In this document: in pieces, positions 16,860-26,367 of the stretch
Layout: every line of letters starts with the position of its first letter
Numbering within the stretch: position 1 is the first letter of the stretch
Assembly (NCBI GenBank): GCA_900551665.1
Contig: URWW01000002.1
Location: forward strand, 6,794-70,793
Origin: an uncultured Collinsella sp.
GTDB taxonomy: Bacteria > Actinomycetota > Coriobacteriia > Coriobacteriales > Coriobacteriaceae
Length of the DNA stretch: 64,000 nucleotides
Direction of reading: 5' to 3'
Translations under genes and position numbers: made by a program
The notes under the pieces: generated by a model
Seen by the model: the letters and a program-made list of their open reading frames with translations, nothing else
Told to the model about the DNA's origin: nothing
Database searches by the model: none

Positions 16860-17804
16860 TTACGCCTCGATGACCCGATCGCCCTCGAGGGGATAATCGT
16901 CCAGGCAATAGGAGCGAATCGTCACATCGTCGTACGTGTTGAAGTAATACGTGCGCGTGACGGCGGAGAAGCAACTCGTATACAGCGTCTTCTCGAACTT
17001 CCCGTCGTGCGCGGCGGCACCGCCCTCGACCATGGCGACCTGTGCCAGCGAATGGAACATGCGGCTCACGTTGGCCGCCTCATCGTCCTTGGCGGGATAG
17101 TTCGCGTTGACATACGCGGCACGGACGAAACGCGAGGGCGAGCTGTAGTCGCCGGGCAGGCCGCGCTGGGAAGCGCCCGCACCGAACGGGGCGAGCGGCC
17201 GGCCGAATGCGCCCTTGCTATCGAAGGCGCTGGATACGTTGAGGTAATTGCGCAGGTTCTCGGCATGCCAGCTATAGCCGGGCTGATTGGCGAGAACGTC
17301 CACCGGGTTCTCGAACACCTGCATGCCCGCCGCCGTGTATTCGACCACGATGGAGCGGGTCGCGTCGCCGATGATCCAGTGAAGCAGCGAGGACGGCCAC
17401 TTGGGCGCGATGGGCTCATCCACAATCACGGCATCCTGAAGAGCCGCGACTACCTCGTCCACGGTTTCAAAATTGGCGGCGATCCACAGCGGGAACTCCC
17501 ACGCCGCGACGTTCGTCTTGCCCTCGATGGGCGCGGGCGCGTACTCGGCGTAACCCGGGAAGTTGAGGCCCGCCACGGCGAGGCCCGCGTCATTGCCGGC
17601 GTCGAAGAGCAGCGGCTGGCCCTCCTCCACAATGCCCATGCCGATCAGGGCGTGCAAGACCTCGCTGGTGGCACCGAAGGGCGAGGCCGGCTTGAAGCCG
17701 CGCGGCACCACGAGCGCACGCTCGCCGTAATCGAAGGTCCAATCCAAATTGCGGCCGAAAAACATCCGGCCGTCAGTATCGTTGAAGCGCATGCCAGTGC
17801 ACAT
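16860..17804 (-). CDS. Choloylglycine hydrolase family protein (probable bile salt hydrolase)
   Basis: Ntn-hydrolase that would cleave the amide bond of glycine- or taurine-conjugated bile salts. 314 residues, the usual BSH length. Translation must begin at the ATG at 17802-17804, so that Cys2 becomes the N-terminal nucleophile after Met removal; AAAGGA lies nine bases upstream. The other expected active-site residues are present: Arg18 and Asp21 in FFGRNLDW, Asn81 in GLNFPGYAEY, Asn173 in LANQPGYSWH and Arg225/Arg228 in SPSRFVRAAY. Penicillin V acylases share this fold, but the NQPGY and NFPGYAEY loops favour bile salt hydrolase. Supports a gut habitat. Confidence 0.88.
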   Translation of the reverse strand: MCTGMRFNDTDGRMFFGRNLDWTFDYGERALVVPRGFKPASPFGATSEVLHALIGMGIVEEGQPLLFDAGNDAGLAVAGLNFPGYAEYAPAPIEGKTNVAAWEFPLWIAANFETVDEVVAALQDAVIVDEPIAPKWPSSLLHWIIGDATRSIVVEYTAAGMQVFENPVDVLANQPGYSWHAENLRNYLNVSSAFDSKGAFGRPLAPFGAGASQRGLPGDYSSPSRFVRAAYVNANYPAKDDEAANVSRMFHSLAQVAMVEGGAAAHDGKFEKTLYTSCFSAVTRTYYFNTYDDVTIRSYCLDDYPLEGDRVIEA

Positions 17805-18014
17805 GCGATGGGTCCTTTCGTTGCCGGCGTCGCGGGGCGGCGCCCTCCTGCAGAGCCGCGGGGGACCCGGCCACGCCGTGCAAAAACGCCGTCGGCCCCG
17901 CGATGGCCGATATGTACCCTCAGGGCACCCAGCCATCGCGCGGGCGCATGTCTTCACCGCGCGCACAAACTTCGGCCGCGCACGCGATGCCGAACGCGCA
18001 CGGGCGGGAAGGGA

Positions 18015-20453
18015 CTACTTGCCCATGCGGCCCTTGACCATGGCGAGGGAGATCTTGCCGCGCGCCTTGTCGACGCCGGTGATCCACACGGTCACGGTAT
18101 CGCCCACGGCCACCACCTCGCTCGGATGCTTCACAAAGCGATCGGCGAGCTTGGAGATGTGGACCAGGCCGTCCTGATGCACGCCGATATCCACGAACGC
18201 GCCGAAGTCCACCACATTGCGCACGGTGCCCTTGAGCTCCATGCCGACCTCGAGGTCCTCGATGCTGCGCGCCGCCTGGGAGAACACGACCTCGGGGGCG
18301 TCGTCACGCGGGTCGCGGCCGGGCTTTTCCAGCTCCGCCACGATGTCGCGCAGGGTGGGCACGCCGCAGCCCAGCTCGGCGGCCACCGCGCCCAGGCCGC
18401 CGATCTTGGCCCCGATGCCCGGCACGCCGCCCGCCGCCAGTGCACTCGGCGCCACACCGGCGCGACGCAGCAGCTCACCGGCGATTTCGTAGCTCTCGGG
18501 ATGCACGCTCGTGGCGTCGAGCGGGTTCTTGCCGCCCGTGATGCGCATGAAGCCCGCCGCGTTGAGATACGCCTTGGGGCCGAGCTTGGGAACTTTCTTG
18601 AGCTGACGGCGATCGGTGAACGCGCCATTCTCCTCGCGGTACGCCACGATGTTCTTTGCCACGGCGGGCGTGATGCCCGAAACATACCCGAGCAGGCTCG
18701 CGCTCGCGGTGTTCACATCCACGCCCACGCGGTTGACCACGTTCTCCACCACGTTGCCCAGTGCACGGCCGAGCTCCGCCTGATCGAGGTCGTGCTGGTA
18801 CTGGCCGACGCCGATGGACTGCGGCGGGATCTTGACGAGCTCGGCCAAGGGATCCTGCAGGCGGCGGCCCAGGCTCATGGCGCCGCGCGTGGTCACGTCG
18901 AGGTCCGGGTACTCCTCGCTCGCCAGCTTGGAAGCCGAGTACACCGAGGCGCCTGCCTCATTGACGATGGTGTAGCGCAGCTCGGGGGCGGACTCGGCGA
19001 TGAAGGCGGACACGACCTCCTCGGTCTCGCGGCTCGCCGTGCCGTTGCCCACCACGATGGTGTTGATGCGGTGCTTGCGGGTGAGGCGCAAGAGCTCGCG
19101 CTTGGTGCCCGCGATGTCGCGACGCGGCGGCGTGGGGTACAGGATCGTGTGGTCGAGCAGTTTGCCGCACTCGTCGAGCACCGCGACTTTGCAGCCGGCT
19201 CGATAACCCGGGTCGAGCGCGATCACACGCGCGCCGCGCACCGGGCGCTGCTGCAACAGGCCCTCGGTGTTCTTGGCAAAGACCTTGATGGCGTCGGCCT
19301 GGGCGCGCATGGTGAGGTCGACGCGCAGCTCGCGCTCGAGTGAGGGGGCCATGAGGCGCTTGTAGCCATCGGCGATGGCGGCGTTGAGCTCGGATGCAAA
19401 CGGCCCACGGCGACGCGGGTAGCGGCTCTGAAGGCGCTCGGCCGCGGCCTCGCCGTCCACGCGCACGCGCACGCGCAGCTTGCCCTCGCGCTCGCCGCGG
19501 TTGATGGCCAGGATGCGATGATTGGGGATGGAACGGGCGGCCTCGGAGAACTCGTAATAGGGCTCGTACGGCGTCTTCTCGTCCGCATCGATCGCCTCGG
19601 ACTCGATGGCGGCCGTCTTATGCGTGTACTCGCGCAGGTCCGCCGTGTTCTCGGGGTCCTCCGCCACGAGCTCGGCCACGATATCGCGCGCGCCGGCGAG
19701 CGCCGCCTCCGCCGTGGCAAAGCCGCCCTCGGCGTTGATGTAGCTGGCAGCCGCGGTGAGCGGGTCCTCCCCCTGGGCGGGCTGCATGAGGATGAGGTTG
19801 GCGAGCGGCTCGAGGCCCGCGTCGCGCGCCTTGGACGCACGGGTGGCGCGCTTCTTGCGATAGGGCTTGTAGAGGTCCTCCACGCGCTGGAGCGTGGACG
19901 CCCCCTCGATGCTTGCGCGCAGCTCCTCGGTGAGTTTGCCCTGGGCGTCAATCACCGCGATCACGTCGGACTTGCGCTGCTCGAGATTGCGAAGGTACGA
20001 CAGGCGATCGTCGAGCGCGCGCAGCGCGACGTCGTCCATGCCGCCCGTGGCCTCCTTACGGTAGCGCGCGATGAACGGGATCGTCGCCCCCTCGTCGATG
20101 AGGTCGATCACGGACTGGATGCGCGCGGCCGGCTGCCCGAGCTCGACGGCAAGGGAGGAGACAATGCGCTTATGACGGGCCGCCAGCTCCTCGGGCGAAG
20201 TCTCCGCGCGGCGATCGGTCGCCGGGGCATCCGCAACATCATCGGCGGTGAGCGAGCCGGCGGAGCCGAGGGTGCGCACCGTGGCGGCATGGGCCGGCGA
20301 GACGGAGGGCGCGGGCGCTGGCTCCGGGGCGGGCGCGGACGCTGGCGCAGCGGGCTCGATGATGACGTCCTTGCGCGCGCCGCTCCCCTCCGGGCTCAGC
20401 GTGGCGACCATATTCATGATGGAGGCGATGTCGACGTTGTTCGTTTCGGCCAT
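18015..20453 (-). CDS. tex: Tex family transcription accessory / S1 RNA-binding protein
   Basis: An 812-residue cytoplasmic nucleic-acid-binding protein. After a non-conserved Ala/Pro-rich N-terminus of about 90 residues come the Tex N-terminal helical region (TIPFIARYRKEATGGMDD), the YqgF-like RNase H fold (VIALDPGYRAGCKVAVLDE), the helix-hairpin-helix part (DVNTASASLLGYVSGI) and a C-terminal S1 domain (GTVRNVVDFGAFVDIGVHQD). Tex proteins affect transcription and RNA processing. The N-terminal extension is longer than in most members. The start is the ATG at 20451-20453, with GGGAGAG upstream. Single-gene unit. Confidence 0.93.
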   Translation of the reverse strand: MAETNNVDIASIMNMVATLSPEGSGARKDVIIEPAAPASAPAPEPAPAPSVSPAHAATVRTLGSAGSLTADDVADAPATDRRAETSPEELAARHKRIVSSLAVELGQPAARIQSVIDLIDEGATIPFIARYRKEATGGMDDVALRALDDRLSYLRNLEQRKSDVIAVIDAQGKLTEELRASIEGASTLQRVEDLYKPYRKKRATRASKARDAGLEPLANLILMQPAQGEDPLTAAASYINAEGGFATAEAALAGARDIVAELVAEDPENTADLREYTHKTAAIESEAIDADEKTPYEPYYEFSEAARSIPNHRILAINRGEREGKLRVRVRVDGEAAAERLQSRYPRRRGPFASELNAAIADGYKRLMAPSLERELRVDLTMRAQADAIKVFAKNTEGLLQQRPVRGARVIALDPGYRAGCKVAVLDECGKLLDHTILYPTPPRRDIAGTKRELLRLTRKHRINTIVVGNGTASRETEEVVSAFIAESAPELRYTIVNEAGASVYSASKLASEEYPDLDVTTRGAMSLGRRLQDPLAELVKIPPQSIGVGQYQHDLDQAELGRALGNVVENVVNRVGVDVNTASASLLGYVSGITPAVAKNIVAYREENGAFTDRRQLKKVPKLGPKAYLNAAGFMRITGGKNPLDATSVHPESYEIAGELLRRAGVAPSALAAGGVPGIGAKIGGLGAVAAELGCGVPTLRDIVAELEKPGRDPRDDAPEVVFSQAARSIEDLEVGMELKGTVRNVVDFGAFVDIGVHQDGLVHISKLADRFVKHPSEVVAVGDTVTVWITGVDKARGKISLAMVKGRMGK

Positions 20454-20774
20454 ATGAAGACTCTCCCATCGAATTCGGCTAGGCATTACATCCTACCCGA
20501 CCGATGGGACGCACCATGCAATCCCTACGCGATGGCGCGGAGGCGATCATGTGCCGCCGGGCCGGCCTCGCTCGAATGTGTGCCAAGCCGATCTCGACGG
20601 TCAGAGGCAAACCGATGGAGCCGAGCCCGCGCGACCGGAGGCAAACCACCGCACGCGCACGCCATGTCGCCGCACGCGCACGCCATACCGCCGCGCACGG
20701 CACCATACCGCCCCACCCTCGCGCGCTCTGGTAAGCTGTGCTGTGAAATCATCCATTGAAAGGCTGCTTGCGAC
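20454..20774. other. Divergent intergenic region between tex and the phosphatase gene
   Basis: No gene seen. It contains imperfect tandem CGCACGCGCACGCCAT repeats at about 20648-20695 and the divergent promoters for tex and the LMW phosphatase, which could not be pinned down. GAAAGG lies before the phosphatase ATG. Confidence 0.4.
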
Positions 20775-21263
20775 ATGCATCGCATTCTCTTCATCTGCCA
20801 TGGGAACATCTGCCGTTCCACCATGGCCCAGTTCGTCTTTGAGGAACTCGTGCGGCGCGCCGGACTCGAGGGCGAATTCACGATCGATTCCGCGGCGACG
20901 TCTCGCGAGGAGATCGGAAACCCTCCACATCACGGGACCGTCTCCAAGCTCCGCGAAGTCGGCATCCCCGTCGGGGCGCATCGCGCTCGTCAGATCACAC
21001 GCGGCGAATACGGAAACTGGGACCTCATCGCGTACATGGATCGCGAGAACGAACGTGGCCTCAATCGCATTCTCGACGGCGACCCCAACGAAACCTGCCA
21101 CAAGCTCTTGGAATTCGCCGGAAGCAACCGCGACGTGGCCGATCCCTGGTATACCGGGGACTTCGACGCAACCTATCGAGATATCGCAGAGGGCTGCTCG
21201 GGCCTGTTCGAGCACGTAACCGGAATCAACGCGCCCCTCTTGCCGGGCATCGAAGCACGCTAG
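20775..21263 (+). CDS. Low-molecular-weight protein-tyrosine-phosphatase
   Basis: A 162-residue LMW-PTPase. The P-loop at the N-terminus is CHGNICRS (CX5R with catalytic Cys8), and the general acid Asp is in the late DPWYTGDFD motif. The second position after the P-loop carries Thr-Met instead of the common Pro-Met, a minor variation. Such enzymes dephosphorylate protein tyrosine or sometimes arginine. No tyrosine kinase gene lies beside it. It is followed after 10 bases by a DUF554 membrane protein gene, probably co-transcribed. Confidence 0.92.
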   Translation: MHRILFICHGNICRSTMAQFVFEELVRRAGLEGEFTIDSAATSREEIGNPPHHGTVSKLREVGIPVGAHRARQITRGEYGNWDLIAYMDRENERGLNRILDGDPNETCHKLLEFAGSNRDVADPWYTGDFDATYRDIAEGCSGLFEHVTGINAPLLPGIEAR

Positions 21264-21273
21264 GAGCTCTCCC

Positions 21274-21990
21274 ATGATCGGACTCGGAACGCTCATCGAC
21301 GTCGCGCTCATCCTCCTAGGCGGCTTTGCCGGCCTCGCCTTCGGACGATTCATCAGCGGGCGCATACAAGACACCCTCCTCAAGGCAACCGCGGTGGCCA
21401 TCATCTTCATCGGCATCTCCGGCGCCATGAGCGGCATGCTCACCGTATCCGGCGGCGAGATCTCAGCCGGCGGCTCCGCGCTCGTCGTCGTCTCGCTCGC
21501 GTTGGGATCGCTCATCGGTGAAATCCTCGACCTCGAACGCCAGATCGATCGCTTTGGCGAGTGGCTCAAGTATGCGACCGGCAGCAGCGGCGACTCCGAG
21601 TTCGTGGACGCCTTCGTCACCGCGTCGCTTTCCGTCGCGATCGGTGCCATGTCCATCGTCGGCGCCATCCAGGACGGCATGACCGGTGACTTCTCCACCC
21701 TGGCGGTCAAAGGCGCCATCGATGCCCTGCTCGTATGCACCATGACGGCGTCGATGGGCAAGGGCTGCATCTTCGCCGCGATCCCCGTGCTGGTGTTCCA
21801 GGGCGCCCTCACCCTGCTCGCAAGCTTCCTGCAGCCGCTCATGACCGCCGCGGCACTCGCCAACCTCTCGACGGTCGGCTCGATCCTCATCTTCTGCATC
21901 GGCGTGAACCTGATCTGGCCCAGGACCTTCCGCGTGGCCAACATGCTCCCCGCGGTCGTCGTTGCCATGGCGGCGGCGTTCGTGATGTAA
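21274..21990 (+). CDS. DUF554 family membrane protein
   Basis: A 238-residue integral membrane protein with about six or seven hydrophobic segments. The family pattern is clear: GTLIDVALILLGGFAGLAFG at the start, GLAFGRFISGRIQDTLLKA, FVTASLSVAIGAMSIVGAIQDG in the middle and FCIGVNLIWPRTFRVANMLP near the end. The transported substrate or function of DUF554 (YdfK-like) proteins is not established. GGAG lies upstream of the ATG. It is the second gene of a unit with the LMW phosphatase. Confidence 0.9.
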   Translation: MIGLGTLIDVALILLGGFAGLAFGRFISGRIQDTLLKATAVAIIFIGISGAMSGMLTVSGGEISAGGSALVVVSLALGSLIGEILDLERQIDRFGEWLKYATGSSGDSEFVDAFVTASLSVAIGAMSIVGAIQDGMTGDFSTLAVKGAIDALLVCTMTASMGKGCIFAAIPVLVFQGALTLLASFLQPLMTAAALANLSTVGSILIFCIGVNLIWPRTFRVANMLPAVVVAMAAAFVM

Positions 21991-22054
21991 GCGACAGAAG
22001 ATCGTCGCGAACACAAGGTAGGACCCCCCGAGCACGGCTCATCCCGCTCTGCAG

Positions 22055-22106
22055 GCTGGTCCCGTGGGCTGGTCCCGTGGGCTGGTCCCGTGGGCTGGTC
22101 CCGTGG
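22055..22106. repeat. 13-bp tandem repeat, 4 copies
   Basis: Unit GCTGGTCCCGTGG at 22055, 22068, 22081 and 22094, identical each time. A fifth truncated copy, GCTGGTC, runs directly into the first hairpin of the array at 22109. Confidence 0.9.
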
Positions 22107-22108
22107 GC

Positions 22109-22294
22109 TGGTCGCAAAATGCCACTCTGTACAAACGTGGCATTTTGCGACCATTTTTCGCTTGAATAACCCCAAGAAATGGTCGTGATTCGCCACGCTG
22201 AAACAAAGTGGCGAATCACGACCATTTTCAGCCCGATATCGCAAAAAAGTGGTCGCGATTTGCCACGCTAGAACAGAGCGGCAAATCGCGACCA
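22109..22294. repeat. Hairpin array A: three 45-nt hairpins at 70-71 nt spacing
   Basis: Three hairpins at 22109-22153, 22180-22224 and 22250-22294. Each has 17-nt arms and an 11-nt loop, starts TGGTCG and ends CGACCA. Arm interiors differ between copies but change on both sides together (GCAAAAT/ATTTTGC, GTGATTC/GAATCAC, GCGATTT/AAATCGC). Spacers are 26 and 25 nt. The array lies between convergent genes (DUF554 and prfC). The same design recurs at 45030-45216. Confidence 0.9.
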
Positions 22295-22478
22295 CTTCAT
22301 GGGAATGGAGCCCCTGAGAAGCGGGCAGGGTATCGCGGTTCGCATCCCATACCCGGACATCGCCCTCATGACTCGCTGCCGTGCAACGCGACGCGCGCGC
22401 TTCATAGGAAGCGGCCCAGTGCATCGCGACGAGTGCGCCTCATAGCCGATGCCCGTGCCCCGCTTGCAACCTCGCGTC

Positions 22479-24092
22479 TTAGAACTCCACGTTGCCGAAC
22501 TCGGACAGCTTGAGCTCCTTGTTGTGGTCCGTGGCCCAATCGATGTTCCAGGGGCTCGTGAACAGCAGCAGCTTGCCGCCGCGCATGTCCTCGACGCGCA
22601 GCGTGTCGCGCGTGAGGGAGAGCGCCGGGATGTCGATGGTACCGGGCTCGTTCACGATCCAGCGGATGTCGGTGTAGGGCAGCGGCTGGCGGCGCACCTC
22701 GACGTGGTACTCGCTCTTGAGGCGCTGCTCGAGCACCTCGAACTGCAGGGTGCCCACCACGCCCACGATGACCGACTCCATACCGGCACCGAGCTCGCGG
22801 AAGATCTGGATGGCGCCCTCTTGGGCGAGCTGTTCCATGCCCTTCACGAACTGCTTGCGCTTGAGCGTATCCACCTGCGTGACGCGCGCGAACAGCTCGG
22901 GCGCGAACGTGGGGATGCCCGCGAACTGCACCGGCTTCTTGCCCGTGCAGATGGTATCGCCGATGGAGAAGATGCCCGGGTCGAACAGACCCACGATGTC
23001 GCCGGCGTAGGCCTCGTCCACGATGGCGCGGTCGTCGGCCATCATGGTCGTGCCCGTGGCCAGCTTGATCTTGCGGCCGCCCTGCACGTGCGTGGCGTCC
23101 ATGCCGCGCTCGAACTTGCCGGAGCAGATGCGCACGAAGGCGATGCGGTCGCGGTGGTTCTTGTCCATGTTCGCCTGGATCTTGAAGACGAAGCCGGAGA
23201 AGTCCTCACGCGTGGGCTCCACGGGCTCGCCGGTCAGCGCATCGGTGTGCGCGCCGGGGCCGGGGGCCAGGCGCAGGAAGTCCTTGAGGAAGGGCTCGAC
23301 GCCGAAGTTCGTGAGCGCGGAGCCGAAAAACACCGGGGAGAGCTTGCCCGTGAGAACCGCATCGAGGTCGAACTCGGAATCGGCGCCGTCGAGCAGCTCG
23401 ATGTCGTCCATCAGGTTGTTGTGGTTGTGCTCGCCGATGAGCTCGGTGAGGGCCTCGTCGCCGAGCGTGGCCTCGACCTCGCCCACCTTCTTGGTGCCGT
23501 TGGCGCGACCGTCGCCCTCGAACGCCAGGACCTTGCGGCTGGCGCGGTCGAACACGCCGCGGAAGTCGCGGCCGTTGCCGATGGGCCAGTTCATGGGATA
23601 GGTGCGGATGCCGAGCACGTTCTCGACCTCCTCCATGAGGTCGAACGGGTCGCGCGTCTCGCGGTCCATCTTGTTCACGAATGTGAAAATCGGGATACCG
23701 CGCATGGCGCAGACGCGGAAGAGCTTCTTGGTCTGGGCCTCGACGCCCTTGGCACCGTCGATCACCATGACCGCGGCGTCGGCTGCCATGAGAGTACGGT
23801 ACGTGTCCTCGGAGAAGTCCTGGTGGCCAGGAGTGTCCAGGATGTTCACGCAGCAGCCGCCATAGGTGAACTGGAGCACCGAGGAGGTGACGGAAATACC
23901 GCGCTGCTTCTCGATGTCCATCCAGTCGGAGACCGCATGGCGGGAGTTCTGCTTGCCCTTGACCGAACCGGCGGACTGGATGGTGCCGGTGTAGAGCAGG
24001 AGCTTCTCGGTAAGGGTGGTCTTGCCGGCGTCGGGGTGCGAGATAATCGCGAACGTGCGACGCGAGGAGATCTGCGGGGCGTAAGAGGCCAT
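22479..24092 (-). CDS. prfC: Peptide chain release factor 3
   Basis: A translational GTPase that recycles RF1/RF2 after peptide release. 537 residues. The G1 motif is ISHPDAGKTTLTEKLL, the switch/G2 region contains QRGISVTSSVLQF, G3 is DTPGHQDF and G4 is NKMD. The C-terminal RF3-specific part contains FGSALTNFGVEPFLKDFLRL and VVGTLQFEVLEQRL. AAAAGGA lies upstream of the ATG. It appears monocistronic, with repeat array A in its downstream region. Confidence 0.95.
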   Translation of the reverse strand: MASYAPQISSRRTFAIISHPDAGKTTLTEKLLLYTGTIQSAGSVKGKQNSRHAVSDWMDIEKQRGISVTSSVLQFTYGGCCVNILDTPGHQDFSEDTYRTLMAADAAVMVIDGAKGVEAQTKKLFRVCAMRGIPIFTFVNKMDRETRDPFDLMEEVENVLGIRTYPMNWPIGNGRDFRGVFDRASRKVLAFEGDGRANGTKKVGEVEATLGDEALTELIGEHNHNNLMDDIELLDGADSEFDLDAVLTGKLSPVFFGSALTNFGVEPFLKDFLRLAPGPGAHTDALTGEPVEPTREDFSGFVFKIQANMDKNHRDRIAFVRICSGKFERGMDATHVQGGRKIKLATGTTMMADDRAIVDEAYAGDIVGLFDPGIFSIGDTICTGKKPVQFAGIPTFAPELFARVTQVDTLKRKQFVKGMEQLAQEGAIQIFRELGAGMESVIVGVVGTLQFEVLEQRLKSEYHVEVRRQPLPYTDIRWIVNEPGTIDIPALSLTRDTLRVEDMRGGKLLLFTSPWNIDWATDHNKELKLSEFGNVEF

Positions 24093-24335
24093 GGGCGCGT
24101 GCGTCCTTTTCTAACTGAAGCGGCGCGGGTCGGCGCGCCGGACGATGTAACGTGATTTGAACCGTACGTATTGTAGCGGCAAGAAGAGCGCCCGCCGAGG
24201 CAAAGGCCCCGACGAGCGCATTATGCAGCGGATTTTCACGCCGTCATGCACGCAACGCGCATTCCGGATGCATCCGGCGACCGCAGACCGCCGTCATCGA
24301 CGCCGGGGCAAATGGCAAAGGACGCGCGATGGGGC

Positions 24336-26003
24336 CTACGCGTCCTCCCCCAGCATCTCGCGGGCGTAGGCGATGGCGTCGTCGATACTGGTGCGGAAGT
24401 GCTCGCGACCCACCTTCTCCACAAAGCCGGCGCGCTCCATGGTCTTCATAGGCTGCTCGTTGGCGTGCGAAATGATGAGCTGCACGTCATTCTCGGCGCA
24501 ATACTCGCGCAGGTTCTCGAGCGCGTTCATGGCCGAGGAGTCGAGCGAAGGCACGCCGCGCATGCGGATGATCAGGTACTTGGTGAACTCCTTCACCGAG
24601 ATCTCGGCGATCTGGTCGGTCATGCCGAAGAACATCGGGCCGTTGATCTCGTACACGCGCACGCTCTTTGGCAGCTCGCGCAGGTGCGTGACCTCGGAAT
24701 CCTCGTCGCAGTAGTACTTCCAGCCGCGGACCTCGGTCTCGTCGCTCAGGCGCTTCATGAGCAGCACGAGCGTGATCATCATGCCGACGCCGATGGCCAT
24801 GACCAGGTCGAACACCACGGTAAAGAGGAAGGTGACCACAAGCACGGCCACGTCGCTCTTGGGCGCGGTGCGCACCTGGTGCACCACGGTGCGCCAGCCG
24901 GACATGTTGTAGGCAACCTGCAGCAGGATGGCTGCGATGCAAGGCATGGGGATGAGCGCCGCATACGGCATGAGGAACACCATCACGGCGAGCAGCACCA
25001 CGGCGTGGACCATACCGGCGATGGGCGTGCGACCACCGGCCTTCACGTTGGCGGCGGTGCGGGCGATGGCGCCCGTGGCGGGAATGCCGCCAAACATCAC
25101 GGAACCGATGTTGCCCACGCCCTGGGCGACGAGCTCCATGTTGGCGCGATGGTGCGAGCTGATCATGGAATCGGCCACCACGCAGGACAGCAGGGACTCG
25201 ATGGCCGCAAGGATCGCGATGGTGAAGCCGTTGGGCAGTTGCTCGCGGAACAGATCGAAGCTCAACTGGGGCAGGTGCAGCTGCGGAACACCAGCGTTAA
25301 TGGTGTAGAGGTCGCCAATGGTGTTCACGTTCATGCCAAGACCGCTCACCATGGCGATTCCTGCGAGCACCGCGATGAGCGAGCCGGGGATGCGCTGGCT
25401 CACACGCGGCCACAGCACGAGCACCGCCAGGCACACGAGACCCACGATGAGCGCCTCGACGTTGAAGGTGGAGAAGTTGGCGACCACGGCCGAGAGCTTG
25501 TCCATCGTCTCGATAGTGGGGGTGCCTGCCGGATACGTGAGGCCGAACAGATCCTTGAGCTGGCCGGCCACAATGGTCACCGCGATGCCCGCCGTGAAGC
25601 CCGTGGTGATGGTGTAGGGCACGAAGCGGATGAGCGTGCCCAGGCGAAAGACGCCCATGAGGATCAGCAACACGCCTGCGATGATGGTCGCGGCCACCAG
25701 GCCGTCCATACCGCTCGAGGCGACGATGCCCGCCACGATGGTGGCGAACGCGGCGGTGGGACCCGAAATCTGCACCGCACTGCCGCCGAGCAACGCGATG
25801 ATGAATCCCGCGACGATGGCCGTATAGAGGCCCTGCTCGGGGCCGACGCCCGAAGCGATGGCGAGGGCGATCGACAGGGGCAGCGCCACGATGGCCACCA
25901 CGATGCCGGCGACGATGTCGCGCGGGATCTGGCGCTTGAGCTGTTCGGGGTCCTGGTGCTTGATGATGCTGAAGAGGATGGGCTTGATCTTGTCGCGCGT
26001 CAT
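24336..26003 (-). CDS. SulP family inorganic anion transporter with STAS domain
   Basis: A 555-residue protein with about 12 membrane segments (residues about 25-410) and a cytoplasmic C-terminal STAS domain. The SulP signature is visible as PRDIVAGIVVAIVALPLSIALAIA near the N-terminus (quoted only in part by family: VALPLSIALAIASGVGPEQG), with GSAVQISGPTAAF after it. The STAS part contains GPMFFGMTDQI and RGVPSLDSSAMNAL. SulP proteins carry sulfate, bicarbonate or dicarboxylates; which one is unknown. GGGAAG lies upstream of the ATG. Monocistronic. Confidence 0.92.
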   Translation of the reverse strand: MTRDKIKPILFSIIKHQDPEQLKRQIPRDIVAGIVVAIVALPLSIALAIASGVGPEQGLYTAIVAGFIIALLGGSAVQISGPTAAFATIVAGIVASSGMDGLVAATIIAGVLLILMGVFRLGTLIRFVPYTITTGFTAGIAVTIVAGQLKDLFGLTYPAGTPTIETMDKLSAVVANFSTFNVEALIVGLVCLAVLVLWPRVSQRIPGSLIAVLAGIAMVSGLGMNVNTIGDLYTINAGVPQLHLPQLSFDLFREQLPNGFTIAILAAIESLLSCVVADSMISSHHRANMELVAQGVGNIGSVMFGGIPATGAIARTAANVKAGGRTPIAGMVHAVVLLAVMVFLMPYAALIPMPCIAAILLQVAYNMSGWRTVVHQVRTAPKSDVAVLVVTFLFTVVFDLVMAIGVGMMITLVLLMKRLSDETEVRGWKYYCDEDSEVTHLRELPKSVRVYEINGPMFFGMTDQIAEISVKEFTKYLIIRMRGVPSLDSSAMNALENLREYCAENDVQLIISHANEQPMKTMERAGFVEKVGREHFRTSIDDAIAYAREMLGEDA

Positions 26004-26367
26004 ATGGGTGCTTCCCGGCTTTCTACTCTTGATGTGCGTGCGGCATCGCCCAGGCGAATGGACACGCGAAAACGCCCGGCGGCGGTGCCCCGGACGGAAC
26101 GCGTGAGGTCATTTCGTTGTAATCGCACTTGAACGACGCCCTCTGTTATACCACAGGCGCGCCCTTCACCCCGTCGGCTCCTTTTCGCCATGTATACATG
26201 CTTCGCACCACACGATGTTCGAGCATGCCATGTTCGCCAAAATGACACCCATGCATAATCTTTCTGTAACAATAAACCTAGTTTAGGCATGAGCTTATTA
26301 GGCACCTTGACGATGTTGTACACTCACACCGTCAAAGCATGCGGCGTTGTATGAAAGGACTACCGCC
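26004..26367. other. Divergent promoter region between sulP and purC
   Basis: No gene seen. The part nearer purC is AT-rich (about 26255-26330) and contains CCTAGTTTAGG and a TTGACG hexamer, suggesting a promoter for purC; no -10 at good spacing was found. Confidence 0.35.

Noticed and set aside
17007..19343. Plus-strand frame spanning the bile salt hydrolase and tex
   Set aside because: Crosses two opposite-strand genes with intact motifs; not a gene.
22109..22294. CRISPR array
   Set aside because: Units are palindromic and divergent, only three per site, with one spacer of 25 nt and others of 26 nt and no cas genes.
22449..24155. Long plus-strand frame opposite prfC
   Set aside because: Antisense reading of a firmly identified gene; no domain or ribosome binding site.
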